From Nitrospiraceae bacterium (GTDB taxonomy: Bacteria > Nitrospirota > Thermodesulfovibrionia > Thermodesulfovibrionales > UBA1546): a DNA stretch of 64,000 bases. Location of the stretch: contig JAJFTJ010000004.1 in NCBI GenBank assembly GCA_021373015.1, forward strand, positions 1 through 64,000, written 5' to 3'. The notes beneath the pieces were generated by a model. It saw only the letters and a list, made by a program, of their open reading frames with translations. It searched no databases and was not told where the DNA came from. Both the position numbers and the translations under genes were made by a program. Positions within the stretch are counted from its first letter, which is position 1. Each line of letters begins with the position of its first letter. Shown here piece after piece: positions 8,178 to 17,630 of this stretch.

Positions 8178-9743
8178 ATGGTTGATACAACTTATATGAT
8201 ACTGCTTGCCATTGGTATCGGCATTGCTGTCGGCACAATCCTGAGCCTTATATACAGAAATTCTATTAAACCTCAAAGGCTTGAGCTTGAAAAGCAGAAA
8301 GAAAAACTGCTTGGCGAGGCAAAAAGAGATGCAGAGGCAATAAGAAAGGAAGCTGCATTAGAGGCAAAAGATATTCTGTATCAAGCTAAATCCGAGGCAG
8401 AAAAAGAACTAAAAGAAAAACGTTTTGAACTCACACAACTTGAAAAAAGACTGAGGCAAAAAGAAGAAACAATCGAAAGAAAACTTGATCAGATCGAGAA
8501 AAGAGAACAGGAGCTAAACAAACGAGAAAAAGATTTTAACGCTAAAGAACGTGCAATATACGAAAAAGAAAATCAGTACAATCAGCTAATAAAAGAGCAG
8601 ACTTTACAGCTGGAAAGGATTTCCGGAATAACTTCCGCTCAAGCAAAGGATGAGCTTTTTAAGAGGATTGAAGAAGAATCGCGTTTTGAAGCGGCAAAAC
8701 TTGCAAAAAAGATTGAGGATGAAGCAAAAGATACTGCTGAAAAAAAATCAAAAGAAATTATCAGCCTCGCTGTTCAGAGATTTTCAAGCGATTATGTGGC
8801 TGACGCAACGGTCTCTGCCGTAACTCTTCCGAATGATGAAATGAAAGGAAGAATAATCGGAAGAGAAGGCAGAAATATACGCGCAATTGAAGCAGCAACA
8901 GGAGTTGATCTTATCGTCGATGATACCCCGGAAGTTGTTACCCTCTCTGCATTTGATCCTGTAAGAAGAGAGATTGCAAGACTTTCACTCGAGCGTCTTA
9001 TAAATGACGGCAGAATCCATCCAACAAGAATCGAGGAGATAGTCGAAAAGGTGAAAAAAGAAGTAGATACAACTATCAGAGAAGAGGGAGAAAAAGCTGT
9101 TTTTGATCTTGGACTCTCAGGGATTCATCCTGAGATAATCAAGCTGCTCGGAAGGCTCAAATACAGGACATCTTACGGGCAGCCTGTTCTCCAGCATTCA
9201 ATGGAAGTAGCATATCTGTCAGGGATCATGGCAGGAGAGCTGGGAGTTGATATTAAGCTGGCAAAGAGAGCAGGACTGCTCCATGACATAGGCAAAGCTG
9301 TAGATCATGAGATTGAAGGCTCTCATCAAGAAATAGGATCAACACTGGCAAAAAAATACGGTGAAAATCCTAAGGTTGTAAATGCAATCCTTGTTCACCA
9401 TGGAGAAGGAGATCCAATAACGCCAGAGGCTGCGCTTGTAGGCGCTGCTGATGCGCTCTCAGCCGCAAGACCAGGTGTAAGAAGAGAAAGCATCGAAGGT
9501 TACCTCAAACGACTGGAACAGCTCGAACAAATGGCAATGTCATACAAAGGTGTTGAAAAATGCTATGCCATACAGGCAGGCCGAGAGATCAGAATAATTG
9601 TAAAACCAGAGGATATAAATGATGAGATGTCTTCAGTAATTTCCAAAGAACTGGCAAAAAAAATTGAATCAGAATTGACATATCCTGGACAGATAAAAGT
9701 TACGGTTATAAGAGAATCGCGGCATGTGGAGTACGCAAAATAA
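8178..9743 (+). CDS. rny: Ribonuclease Y
   Basis: 521 residues, standard length. N-terminal membrane helix (about 5-25), long charged coiled coil (about 30-190), KH domain with [21 protein letters not shown] near residue 225, then an HD phosphohydrolase domain with [12 protein letters not shown] (about residue 368) and HHGEGDP. It is the endoribonuclease that starts mRNA decay at the membrane. The start has a strong GAGGAGG ten bases upstream. ymdB follows, as in many bacteria. The structured leader and 6S RNA lie directly upstream. Confidence 0.97.
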   Translation: MVDTTYMILLAIGIGIAVGTILSLIYRNSIKPQRLELEKQKEKLLGEAKRDAEAIRKEAALEAKDILYQAKSEAEKELKEKRFELTQLEKRLRQKEETIERKLDQIEKREQELNKREKDFNAKERAIYEKENQYNQLIKEQTLQLERISGITSAQAKDELFKRIEEESRFEAAKLAKKIEDEAKDTAEKKSKEIISLAVQRFSSDYVADATVSAVTLPNDEMKGRIIGREGRNIRAIEAATGVDLIVDDTPEVVTLSAFDPVRREIARLSLERLINDGRIHPTRIEEIVEKVKKEVDTTIREEGEKAVFDLGLSGIHPEIIKLLGRLKYRTSYGQPVLQHSMEVAYLSGIMAGELGVDIKLAKRAGLLHDIGKAVDHEIEGSHQEIGSTLAKKYGENPKVVNAILVHHGEGDPITPEAALVGAADALSAARPGVRRESIEGYLKRLEQLEQMAMSYKGVEKCYAIQAGREIRIIVKPEDINDEMSSVISKELAKKIESELTYPGQIKVTVIRESRHVEYAK

Positions 9744-9788
9744 GTTAAAAGTAAGATATTAATAACTTTTAACTAAAAACTTCTTAAT

Positions 9789-10571
9789 ATGAAAATATTA
9801 TTTATTGGTGATATCGTCGGCAAGGTGGGCAGGGTCACTCTCAAAGGGCTTCTGCCCAACCTTGTTGACAGGTATAAGATCGATGTTGTTATTGCAAATG
9901 GAGAGAATGCAGCAGGCGGCTTTGGAATAACAGAACAGACAGCAGAAGAGCTTTTTAACTATGGAGTTCATGTTATTACCACAGGCAATCATATATGGGA
10001 TAAAAAGGAATCTCTTACATATATCACAAAAGAGAACAGAGTAATAAGACCTGTAAATTATCCTCCTGGCGTCCCGGGCTACGGGAGTTTTGTCCACACA
10101 GTACCTGACGGCACAAAAATTGGTGTTATAAACATCTCTGGGAGAGTCTTCATGTCAAACCTTGACTGTCCCTTCAGGACTGGCGAGAAAGAAATTGAAC
10201 TTGTCCAGAAATCCGCAAAAATAATTATCGTTGATTTTCATGCTGAAGCCACATCTGAAAAAGTTGCATTTGGTTATTTTATTGACGGCAAGGTCAGTGC
10301 AGTACTTGGAACACACACGCACATACAGACTGCTGATGAAAAGATACTTTCCAATGGGACAGCATATATCACTGATGTTGGGATGACAGGCCCGTCAATT
10401 TCCGTAATAGGAATTGAGACTGAGCAGATTATAGAACGTTTTCTCAAACAGATGCCGATGAAATTTGCAACAGCTCAGGGGCAAGGGATATTCTCTGCTG
10501 TAATTGTTGAGGTAAACAAAGACACTGGGAAGGCCGTTGCAATTCAAAGACTGCAGCTTAATTATCCTTAG
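9789..10571 (+). CDS. ymdB: YmdB-family metallophosphoesterase
   Basis: 260 residues, normal for the TIGR00282 family. The metal ligands are seen in MKILFIGDIVGKVGR, VIANGENAAGGFGI, TTGNHIWDKKE and GTHTHIQTADEKI. Homologues hydrolyse 2',3'-cyclic nucleotides and act together with RNase Y in RNA-linked signalling. It lies 45 bases after rny, probably cotranscribed, and ends 4 bases from the convergent sigma factor gene. Confidence 0.93.
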   Translation: MKILFIGDIVGKVGRVTLKGLLPNLVDRYKIDVVIANGENAAGGFGITEQTAEELFNYGVHVITTGNHIWDKKESLTYITKENRVIRPVNYPPGVPGYGSFVHTVPDGTKIGVINISGRVFMSNLDCPFRTGEKEIELVQKSAKIIIVDFHAEATSEKVAFGYFIDGKVSAVLGTHTHIQTADEKILSNGTAYITDVGMTGPSISVIGIETEQIIERFLKQMPMKFATAQGQGIFSAVIVEVNKDTGKAVAIQRLQLNYP

Positions 10572-10575
10572 TCGG

Positions 10576-11319
10576 CTAAGTCAGCAATGCTGTATCACTT
10601 ATATTTTCTTTCAGTCTACTTAAAGCGTTATTTAATATCTGGCATATCCTGGATTCAGTTACTCTCATGATCTTTGATATATCCTTCAGCCTAAGTTCTT
10701 CATAGTAATAAAGAAGAATTATCAACTTTTCCCTGAAAGGGAGTTTTCTTATTTCGGATTCGAGTCTCATTCGAGACTGTTTTATTTCGAGCACTTCAAA
10801 GGGATTATTATCATCTGTGGATAAGTAATCAATGATTTCCTTTGTTTCCCCCTCATTGCCGGTTATGGTCTCATTTAAACTCTGAATATTATTCATATGC
10901 GATGCAAAATATATTTTATTTAATTTTTTGAAACTAATCCCTAATTCATCTGTAATCTCGCAGTCTGTTGGAGGTCTTGAAAATTTATCTGCAAGTGATT
11001 GGCATGCTGTTCTGAGATTAGAAATTTTTTTTCTCGCATCCCTCGAGGTCCACAACATCGCCCTGATCTCATCTATTATCGCACCTTTAATTCTGCAATC
11101 TGAGAAAGTTTTTAGAGATGCTTCTCTTTTTGAATCATAGCGCTTCATTGACTCTAATAGCCCTGCAACGCCTGCACTTACCAGGTCTTCCTCGCTGAGT
11201 CCTGAAGGAAGATTAAATGACAATTTAGATGCATAATATTTAATTTTAGGAAGATAATGACTTACTATTGCTTCGATATCTTCTTCAGATTTTTGGCAAG
11301 TCATATCTTCGAATATCAT
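10576..11319 (-). CDS. FliA/WhiG-type RNA polymerase sigma factor
   Basis: 247 residues. Region 2 (DLVSAGVAGLLESMKRYDSKR, then KTFSDCRIKGAIIDEIR) matches the sigma28 family, including the family-specific RIKGAIIDELR-like segment; region 3 (PPTDCEITDELGIS) and region 4 (LPFREKLIILLYYYEELRLKDISKIM with an HTH) follow. It should direct core polymerase to flagellar/chemotaxis or other late promoters. No flagellar gene or anti-sigma FlgM is in the window, so it may serve a non-flagellar regulon. I do not give fliA as a symbol for that reason. Confidence 0.85.
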   Translation of the reverse strand: MIFEDMTCQKSEEDIEAIVSHYLPKIKYYASKLSFNLPSGLSEEDLVSAGVAGLLESMKRYDSKREASLKTFSDCRIKGAIIDEIRAMLWTSRDARKKISNLRTACQSLADKFSRPPTDCEITDELGISFKKLNKIYFASHMNNIQSLNETITGNEGETKEIIDYLSTDDNNPFEVLEIKQSRMRLESEIRKLPFREKLIILLYYYEELRLKDISKIMRVTESRICQILNNALSRLKENISDTALLT

Positions 11320-11514
11320 TGGACGCTTTTTCTCCCTTTGAGCTGTTTTTTGTGAAAGGTAAGGAATACTTCATATAACACTAGAAAAAACCATGCCAAT
11401 TTATTGCACTTTGATTCTAAAGAACTTTTTCTAAGAATAGCGGGATTTTATGTCAAATAAATGGCTAGACTGAAATTAGTACAGATTATTTTGTCAGAAA
11501 AATGACAGCGGAAT

Positions 11515-12897
11515 TTATTTTTGTATATTCAGCCTTTTAATTTTTTCTATTAGAGTTGTTCTCTTTATATTCAGCAGTTTTGCAGCCTGACTTTTATTCC
11601 CTTTCTCTGATTTCAGGGCATGTGTTATAAGATGTTTTTCATAATCCTGAATGCATTTTTCAAAATCTATATCCTTCTCAGGGATATGATTGTAATGAGG
11701 CTTTTCAATACTGCCATGGCTTGACGTCCCTGCTATCTTCTGTGGTAAATCCGAAAGCACAATAATATCATCATTTTTTAAAACAACCAGTCTCTCAATC
11801 AGATTCTCAATCTCCCTTACATTGCCAGGCCATGAGTAGTTTGTTAGAGCAGCCATCGCTTCACTGCTTATTTCCAATATTGGGATTTTTCGTTTTTGAC
11901 AGTATTTATTTATAAAATAGTTACAAAGCAAGGGAATATCCTCCTTACGCTCTTTTACAGAGGGAAGAATTACAGGAATCACATTAAGCCTGTAGAAAAG
12001 ATCATCCCTGAATCTGCCGGCCATAACCTCTTCCTCAAGATTCTTATTCGTTGCTGCAATTATTCTTACATCAACCTTTATTGTTTTATTTCCTCCGACT
12101 CTCTCAAACGTTCTTTCCTGCAAAAATCTCAGAAGTTTTACCTGCAGGCTAAAACTTATATCGCCTATCTCATCAAGAAAGACTGTTCCTCCGTCTGCAA
12201 TTTCAAATTTGCCTTTCTTTGTTGTAAATGCGCCAGTAAATGCTCCCTTTTCATGGCCAAAAAGTTCGCTTTCAAGAAGTTCGTGAGGGATTGCGCTGCA
12301 GTTGACTGTAACAATGGGCTTAGAGCTTCTGTCACTGTTATAATGAATTGTATTTGAAATTAGTTCCTTGCCTGTTCCGCTCTCACCAAGAATTAAAACC
12401 GTGCTGTCACTTGGAGCAACCTTATCAATAAGGCTGTAAATATTCTGCATTGCACTAGAATCACCGATTATATTTTCGACACCACATTTTTGTTTTAAAT
12501 GTTTTTTCAGATCAATATTCTCCTTCTCAAGTCTGCTCACTTCTATCCCTCTTTTTACAGCAAATGAAACATCGTCAAGATTAAAAGGTTTTGTAATATA
12601 GTCAAACGCCCCTGACCTCATGGCATCGACAGCATTTTCAATACTGCCATAGGCAGTCATCATAATCACTACAGAACGGGGATTTAATTTCTTGATCTTT
12701 TTTAAAACCTCAATACCGTTTGTATCAGGCATAACAAGATCCAGCATAACAAGATCAACCTTGAAGCTTCGAAATATCTCTAAACCGCTATAAGCATTTG
12801 AGCAGGAAATAACATCATAGCCCTCATCTCCAAGATGTTCTTTGAGGATATCTCTGACAGCGTCGTCATCATCGATGATAAGTACTGTTTCCAGCAT
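11515..12897 (-). CDS. NtrC-family sigma54-dependent response regulator
   Basis: 460 residues with the full three-domain layout: receiver (1-120, phospho-acceptor D53 in MLDLVMP), AAA+ ATPase (about 140-375; Walker A GESGTGKE, GAFTGA loop at 218-223 that contacts sigma54, SWPGNVRE), and a Fis-type HTH at the C-terminus (NKSQAAKLLNIKRTTLIEKI). It activates sigma54 promoters in response to a histidine kinase. No kinase gene is adjacent, so the partner is elsewhere. About 195 non-coding bases separate it from the sigma factor gene downstream. Confidence 0.93.
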   Translation of the reverse strand: MLETVLIIDDDDAVRDILKEHLGDEGYDVISCSNAYSGLEIFRSFKVDLVMLDLVMPDTNGIEVLKKIKKLNPRSVVIMMTAYGSIENAVDAMRSGAFDYITKPFNLDDVSFAVKRGIEVSRLEKENIDLKKHLKQKCGVENIIGDSSAMQNIYSLIDKVAPSDSTVLILGESGTGKELISNTIHYNSDRSSKPIVTVNCSAIPHELLESELFGHEKGAFTGAFTTKKGKFEIADGGTVFLDEIGDISFSLQVKLLRFLQERTFERVGGNKTIKVDVRIIAATNKNLEEEVMAGRFRDDLFYRLNVIPVILPSVKERKEDIPLLCNYFINKYCQKRKIPILEISSEAMAALTNYSWPGNVREIENLIERLVVLKNDDIIVLSDLPQKIAGTSSHGSIEKPHYNHIPEKDIDFEKCIQDYEKHLITHALKSEKGNKSQAAKLLNIKRTTLIEKIKRLNIQK

Positions 12898-12947
12898 GTC
12901 AACAATATGACATTTCTAAAATTTATCGTCAATATATTTTTAAAGAC

Positions 12948-14201
12948 TCAGTCAAAAAAAGGTATCAGGCTCTTCTTAACATTAGGTCTGCCGCCTTTTA
13001 CAAACTGGAGAATAACAAGTCCTGCAGTAAAAAAACCAGCCACAGCCAAAATTGCCAGACGCTGGCTCGCGTATAAAGAAGACATATAACCAAACACCAA
13101 AGGGCCGAATACTGCAGAGGATTTCCCCACCATCGAATATACGCCGAAATATTCGGATTCATGGCCGTCAGGAATAAACTGAGTAAAAAAAGCACGGGAT
13201 GCTGCCTGCACACTGCCGAGACCAAAACCTGCAATAAAAGCAACAAGCCAGAATTCTGATTTGGTCTGCACAAAATAAGCAGATACCGAAACTATCGACC
13301 ACATTACCAAAGACAGAGTAACAATTTTTTTCGGACCCCATGAATCAACAGGCTTTGCCATAATAAATGCGCCTGTTAAGGCTGTAACCTGAATAAAAAT
13401 ATAAAGCATTATAAGTTCCTGCGTGTTAAATCCAAGTGTAGTTGCAGCAAATATGCTCGAAAAAACAATCACAGTATTAACTCCGTCTTCGTAAAACAGA
13501 TAAGCTATTAAAAATTTTCTCATCTCTTTTTCCGACCAGATTTTTTTGAATGTATTCCATGTGTATCTCATGCCTTTCAATGACGAACTCATAATCTTTC
13601 CGAATCCATGTCTCTTATCTTCAGGCAGAAATAAAAAAGCAGGGATAGAAAACAATGCAAAAAAAACAGAGACCATAAACCAAGTGTAGTTAAAAAAACC
13701 CTTATTTATAAGCATCAAAGCAAAAACAAGAGCTGATATAGAACCAGCATAACCGATCCCGAATCCCCATGAAGAGACCCTGCCCTGATATTTTTTCTCG
13801 GAAATCTCAGGGAGAAATGAATTATAAAATACAAGTCCGCCTTCCATGCCGATATTCGCAAGCACTGCAAGTGCAAAGCCTTCTATCACCATTCCTTTTT
13901 GAACAAAAGACAATAAAGAAACTGACAGGATGCATAAAGCAGTGTATGCAAAGAGTAGTCTTTTTCTTATTCCGCCAAAATCAGCCATGCCGCCGATAAA
14001 TGGAGATGTGAGCACTATAAATGCCATGCTTAATGAAATGACCCTTCCCCACCAAAGATCACCAAGACCTGCATCATTGCCCACGATCTGGTTTGCATAA
14101 TAAACAGGAAAGATAACAGCAGCTATGACTGCAGAATAGCTTGAATTGGCGAAATCAAATAAGCACCAGCTTATGACCTGCTTTTTATTCTTAAGAGACA
14201 T
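12948..14201 (-). CDS. MFS transporter, UMF1 (Atg22-like) family
   Basis: 417 residues, about twelve membrane helices. The N-terminus WCLFDFANSSYSAVIAAVIF and VYYANQIV are typical of the UMF1 branch, related to fungal Atg22 vacuolar amino-acid exporters. PVDSWGPKKIVTLSL forms the mid-protein loop. The substrate in bacteria is not known. It stands alone between the NtrC-type regulator and the divergent flavoprotein gene, whose start lies only 51 bases from this one; the short gap must hold both promoters. Confidence 0.85.
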   Translation of the reverse strand: MSLKNKKQVISWCLFDFANSSYSAVIAAVIFPVYYANQIVGNDAGLGDLWWGRVISLSMAFIVLTSPFIGGMADFGGIRKRLLFAYTALCILSVSLLSFVQKGMVIEGFALAVLANIGMEGGLVFYNSFLPEISEKKYQGRVSSWGFGIGYAGSISALVFALMLINKGFFNYTWFMVSVFFALFSIPAFLFLPEDKRHGFGKIMSSSLKGMRYTWNTFKKIWSEKEMRKFLIAYLFYEDGVNTVIVFSSIFAATTLGFNTQELIMLYIFIQVTALTGAFIMAKPVDSWGPKKIVTLSLVMWSIVSVSAYFVQTKSEFWLVAFIAGFGLGSVQAASRAFFTQFIPDGHESEYFGVYSMVGKSSAVFGPLVFGYMSSLYASQRLAILAVAGFFTAGLVILQFVKGGRPNVKKSLIPFFD

Positions 14202-14252
14202 TGTATATTATAATGTTTTTAATTAAAGGTTTTAGTAAGTTTTAGACCAACA

Positions 14253-15428
14253 ATGAAAATTATCGAGAAAGATGCAGTGATCATAGGTGCAGGCGCTTCA
14301 GGCCTAATGTGCGCAGCCGAAGCAGGCAAGCGCGGCCGGAAAGTACTTGTTATCGATCATTCTGAGAAGCCCGCGAAAAAGATAAAGGCATCTGGAGGTG
14401 GAAGATGCAATTTCACTAACTTAAATATAGATTATGAAAATTATATATCGGACAATCCGCACTTCTGCAGATCAGCACTTGCCAGATTTACTCCAAATGA
14501 TTTTACAGCAATGGTAAAGAAACATGGCATTGAATATTATGAAAAAGAAAAAGGACAAATATTCTGCAGACAGACTTCCACAGATATAATCAAGATGCTC
14601 TTAAAAGAATGCAATGATGCTGGTGTAGAAATAAAACTTGATTCCAAGATTGATAAAATTTCAAAACAATCCGGTTTTCTGATCTCAACAAATCTCGGAC
14701 AGATACAGACAGAATCTCTGGTTATTGCAACAGGCGGACTTTCATATCCAGAACTCGGCGCAACAGACATTGGATTTAGAATCGCAAGACAATTCGGTCT
14801 TAATATTATAAAACCAAGACCTGCGCTCGTTCCGCTTTTATTTAGTCAGAAAGACCAACAGAAATTCAGAGACCTAAGCGGAACATCATTTGATGCATTT
14901 GTCACCTGCAATAAAAAACAATTCTCAGGACAGGTTCTTTTTACACATTCAGGTTTAAGCGGGCCTGCGATACTTCAGGCATCATCATACTGGAACAAAG
15001 GCGATGATATCATCATAAATCTTTCCCCAGAAAAAAATGCCCATGATATCTTAATGTCTAAACGCACAAGCAAGATGGAGCTAAGCACACTGCTTTCTTT
15101 ATATCTTCCTAAACGCTTCTGCAAAATTTGGTGCGAAACACATATCCAGTCACGCGCTATGAATTCTTACAGCGAAAAAGAATTAATAAAGATTGAAGAA
15201 AATTTACATAGATGGGTAATTAAACCAGAATCAACAGCAGGATATAAAAAAGCAGAAGTTACAGCAGGCGGCATCGACACAAATGAGCTGTCCTCAAAAA
15301 CAATGGAGGCAAAGAAAGTGTCGGGACTTTATTTTATCGGAGAGGTTGTTGATGTCACAGGTCATCTTGGAGGATACAATCTTCAGTGGGCGTGGTCATC
15401 CGGCTTCGCAGCAGGACAATTTGTGTAA
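14253..15428 (+). CDS. HI0933/YhiN-family flavoprotein
   Basis: 391 residues. FAD dinucleotide motif VIIGAGASGLMCAAEA at the N-terminus, then KIKASGGGRCNFTN, the hallmark of the HI0933 (BaiN-like) family; TGGLSYPELGATDIGF and a C-terminal GGIDTNELSSKTME and GEVVDVTGHLGGYNLQWA complete the signature. Family members are NAD(P)/FAD-dependent oxidoreductases; some related BaiN proteins saturate ring double bonds of bile acid intermediates. The natural substrate here is unknown. Monocistronic. Confidence 0.9.
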   Translation: MKIIEKDAVIIGAGASGLMCAAEAGKRGRKVLVIDHSEKPAKKIKASGGGRCNFTNLNIDYENYISDNPHFCRSALARFTPNDFTAMVKKHGIEYYEKEKGQIFCRQTSTDIIKMLLKECNDAGVEIKLDSKIDKISKQSGFLISTNLGQIQTESLVIATGGLSYPELGATDIGFRIARQFGLNIIKPRPALVPLLFSQKDQQKFRDLSGTSFDAFVTCNKKQFSGQVLFTHSGLSGPAILQASSYWNKGDDIIINLSPEKNAHDILMSKRTSKMELSTLLSLYLPKRFCKIWCETHIQSRAMNSYSEKELIKIEENLHRWVIKPESTAGYKKAEVTAGGIDTNELSSKTMEAKKVSGLYFIGEVVDVTGHLGGYNLQWAWSSGFAAGQFV

Positions 15429-15486
15429 AAGTTTTCGTTGTGCGATGCTGAAGGAAAATGGGTAGTGAAGCTGATTATTTTCCATA

Positions 15487-16305
15487 CTAATTTTTGCTAT
15501 TTTTTATCTGTCTGACATCGACAACCCATGGCTCGTATCGCTTACCAAAGTGTAGTTTTACGACATATCTCGGCTCTGTTATTTTTTCGGTGTAATACTC
15601 ACGTTTCTCTTTATAACGAAGAGGTTCCAGCAAGGAACGTTTACCCAGAGGCACATGGATGCTATCAACAAGCACATCTGTCAGAAATCCGATTATTTTT
15701 TTGGGACTTTTTTTGTTCTCATACGAAGTAAAATAATAATTCATTCTGACAACAACAGGAAGAATAATAAAACGGCTATTGTCAGGATAGCGGTTCCTAA
15801 GCGCAACAGGGTCATTGTCTGCATCAATAGGAAAAAGACGTGTTCTGGTTTTTATATCTCGCTTAAACCTCGTCTGAAGCCTTCCTAATTCTTCTTTATC
15901 TGATTTTCCCTGCCTTATTTTTTTTTCGAGATCTGCAATCAATTTTTCTTGTTTCTCTATCCATCGTTTCCATGTCTCACCATCATATTCGAAAACTGCA
16001 TAGGTCTTATGCGGCAGCACATGCCTATAGAAAATGTCGGCCTCAGGGCTTCCTTCTGGTACACTGCAGTCAAATCCTATGGCAATAAGCTTCTTTTTGT
16101 CTAGCCATTCTCTATCATAATCATACTTAAGAGAGAGAGAAATGCCAGTATTCTCGTCCCTGGTATAGGCAAGGGGAAGCTCGCGTTCTGTAAGTTCGAT
16201 AGCTGCCTCAGGAGAACCTGATCGATTAATTAAAATGCCTGCGAATACAAAGGCATTGACAATCAGCAACAGCGTTATCGCGCCTAGCAGTCCATATTTT
16301 CTCAT
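15487..16305 (-). CDS. DUF4824-like membrane-anchored protein
   Basis: 272 residues. An N-terminal membrane helix (about 7-26) is followed by an extracytoplasmic domain with LTERELPLAY and DENTGISLSLKYDY, which I associate with the DUF4824 family, then a coiled-coil-like basic segment and an aromatic-rich C-terminus. The ATG overlaps the end of the DUF2157 gene (ATGA), so the two are translationally coupled and likely work together. Function unknown. The family assignment is from memory of the motif and should be tested by profile search. Confidence 0.55.
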   Translation of the reverse strand: MRKYGLLGAITLLLIVNAFVFAGILINRSGSPEAAIELTERELPLAYTRDENTGISLSLKYDYDREWLDKKKLIAIGFDCSVPEGSPEADIFYRHVLPHKTYAVFEYDGETWKRWIEKQEKLIADLEKKIRQGKSDKEELGRLQTRFKRDIKTRTRLFPIDADNDPVALRNRYPDNSRFIILPVVVRMNYYFTSYENKKSPKKIIGFLTDVLVDSIHVPLGKRSLLEPLRYKEKREYYTEKITEPRYVVKLHFGKRYEPWVVDVRQIKNSKN

Positions 16306-17399
16306 TGGCTAGCCTCCTTACTGAGTGCTCTGAGCCTTTTCAAGGCGATAAGAAATGTAATAGCAATCGTTCCGATAATCAAGAAAAAAAGATATTTAGG
16401 CATCCACTTCCAGCACCAGTCATAGAGCTTAGTGTAAAGATAGATAACGAAAAAAGTACTCCCAAGGTTAACTGCATCGGAATGGTGGTATCTAATACCA
16501 AGCCAAATCGTAATTCCGGCAACAATAAAGCCTGCGCCTTGATAAATATTCTCCACCTGTTCAGGGGGTATCATAATGTAACTAGTTCTCCCCCAATTAG
16601 CCAGTACCAGTATAGAGATAAAAACAGAAAGCATACCGAAAAGGCGATACATGACAGGGAAGCGGGGATAGCTGCGGTGCGAGACTAGAGATATAGCAGT
16701 AATACAAAAGCCCGCTACTATGAAATTCTCAGGACGTTCTCCAAAGGATAACCAGTACATGCCGCTCCAAGTCCCTACAGTAGCTGATAGGTAGCCAAAC
16801 AAGCAAAATATCCCTGCCACTTGAAGGAGACGAAGTCCATAAGTGTAGGAAAGTATTAGAGCGAACACACCCCATGCAAGAAAGGCATTCTGCGTTGGTG
16901 TAATGTTAAAAATAACACCGAGCAAACTTAAATTCAGAACAAAAGACGCGAAAGCAACAAGTCCGATGAGAGATGTAAAATATAGCGTTTTTTCAAACCG
17001 TGCTGCTATCTCCATTGTTAAAGTGAGTAGAATGGGTATTCCAATGAGAATCCCAACTTGAATAGAAGTAGATAGTTGGCCCCAGAACCGGTAAAAGAAA
17101 AAAAATACAGCTGCCGACAGCGCTAGGGCACCTAGAAAAGAGACTATTCTCATTCCCGTAGACATTTGCTTCTGGACATGATCCGTGTCTATGTCGAACT
17201 GCTGGGATAGCTCTTTCAGCGTCTCATGGTGGTATGTTACAAGCCGTTTCCTCTGCTCATCAGAAAGGACGAGTATCTCCTGTCCCTCAAGAAACTGCAA
17301 CTCTTCCTGAAAAAAGCGGATACGGTCAGCCTTTTGCTGAGCTTCATCCTTACGCTGAAGAGAAGAATCCTTATTATTATTCAAACTTATCTTGGTCAT
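16302..17399 (-). CDS. DUF2157-type polytopic membrane protein
   Basis: About 365 residues: a charged soluble N-terminal part (about 1-90) with a Gln/Glu-rich coiled coil, then ten or so hydrophobic helices, the usual DUF2157 layout. The start chosen is the ATG at 17399, with AAGG five bases before it; an in-frame TTG at 17414 is the longer alternative. A perfect inverted repeat TTGTAC-AAAA-GTACAA (17407-17422) lies immediately upstream. It forms a two-gene operon with the DUF4824-like gene. Function unknown. Confidence 0.65.
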   Translation of the reverse strand: MTKISLNNNKDSSLQRKDEAQQKADRIRFFQEELQFLEGQEILVLSDEQRKRLVTYHHETLKELSQQFDIDTDHVQKQMSTGMRIVSFLGALALSAAVFFFFYRFWGQLSTSIQVGILIGIPILLTLTMEIAARFEKTLYFTSLIGLVAFASFVLNLSLLGVIFNITPTQNAFLAWGVFALILSYTYGLRLLQVAGIFCLFGYLSATVGTWSGMYWLSFGERPENFIVAGFCITAISLVSHRSYPRFPVMYRLFGMLSVFISILVLANWGRTSYIMIPPEQVENIYQGAGFIVAGITIWLGIRYHHSDAVNLGSTFFVIYLYTKLYDWCWKWMPKYLFFLIIGTIAITFLIALKRLRALSKEASQ

Positions 17400-17406
17400 G
17401 CTTACC

Positions 17407-17422
17407 TTGTACAAAAGTACAA
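17407..17422. promoter_or_regulatory. Perfect 6+6 palindrome at the DUF2157 start
   Basis: TTGTAC and GTACAA are separated by AAAA. It sits within about 10 bases of the chosen ATG, overlapping the ribosome-binding area, so it could be an operator or a translation-inhibiting hairpin. There is no T-run, hence not a terminator. Confidence 0.35.
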
Positions 17423-17630
17423 ATGTTGTTTATTATTTTTTACGTCTTATTAATCTTCTTTCTTCCAACGCCATGATCCCCTTCTTCCTCCGCATTGTAT
17501 CAAGCCGCATAAAAAACTGCAAGGCGAGGTAGGATGAAGAAAAACACGGCAGAAGGCAGAGAGAATTTAGAAATAATGATCAGGTTTTAGAAATGAATAT
17601 CGGTTTATCGGCTTAAAACTATTTCTACGA

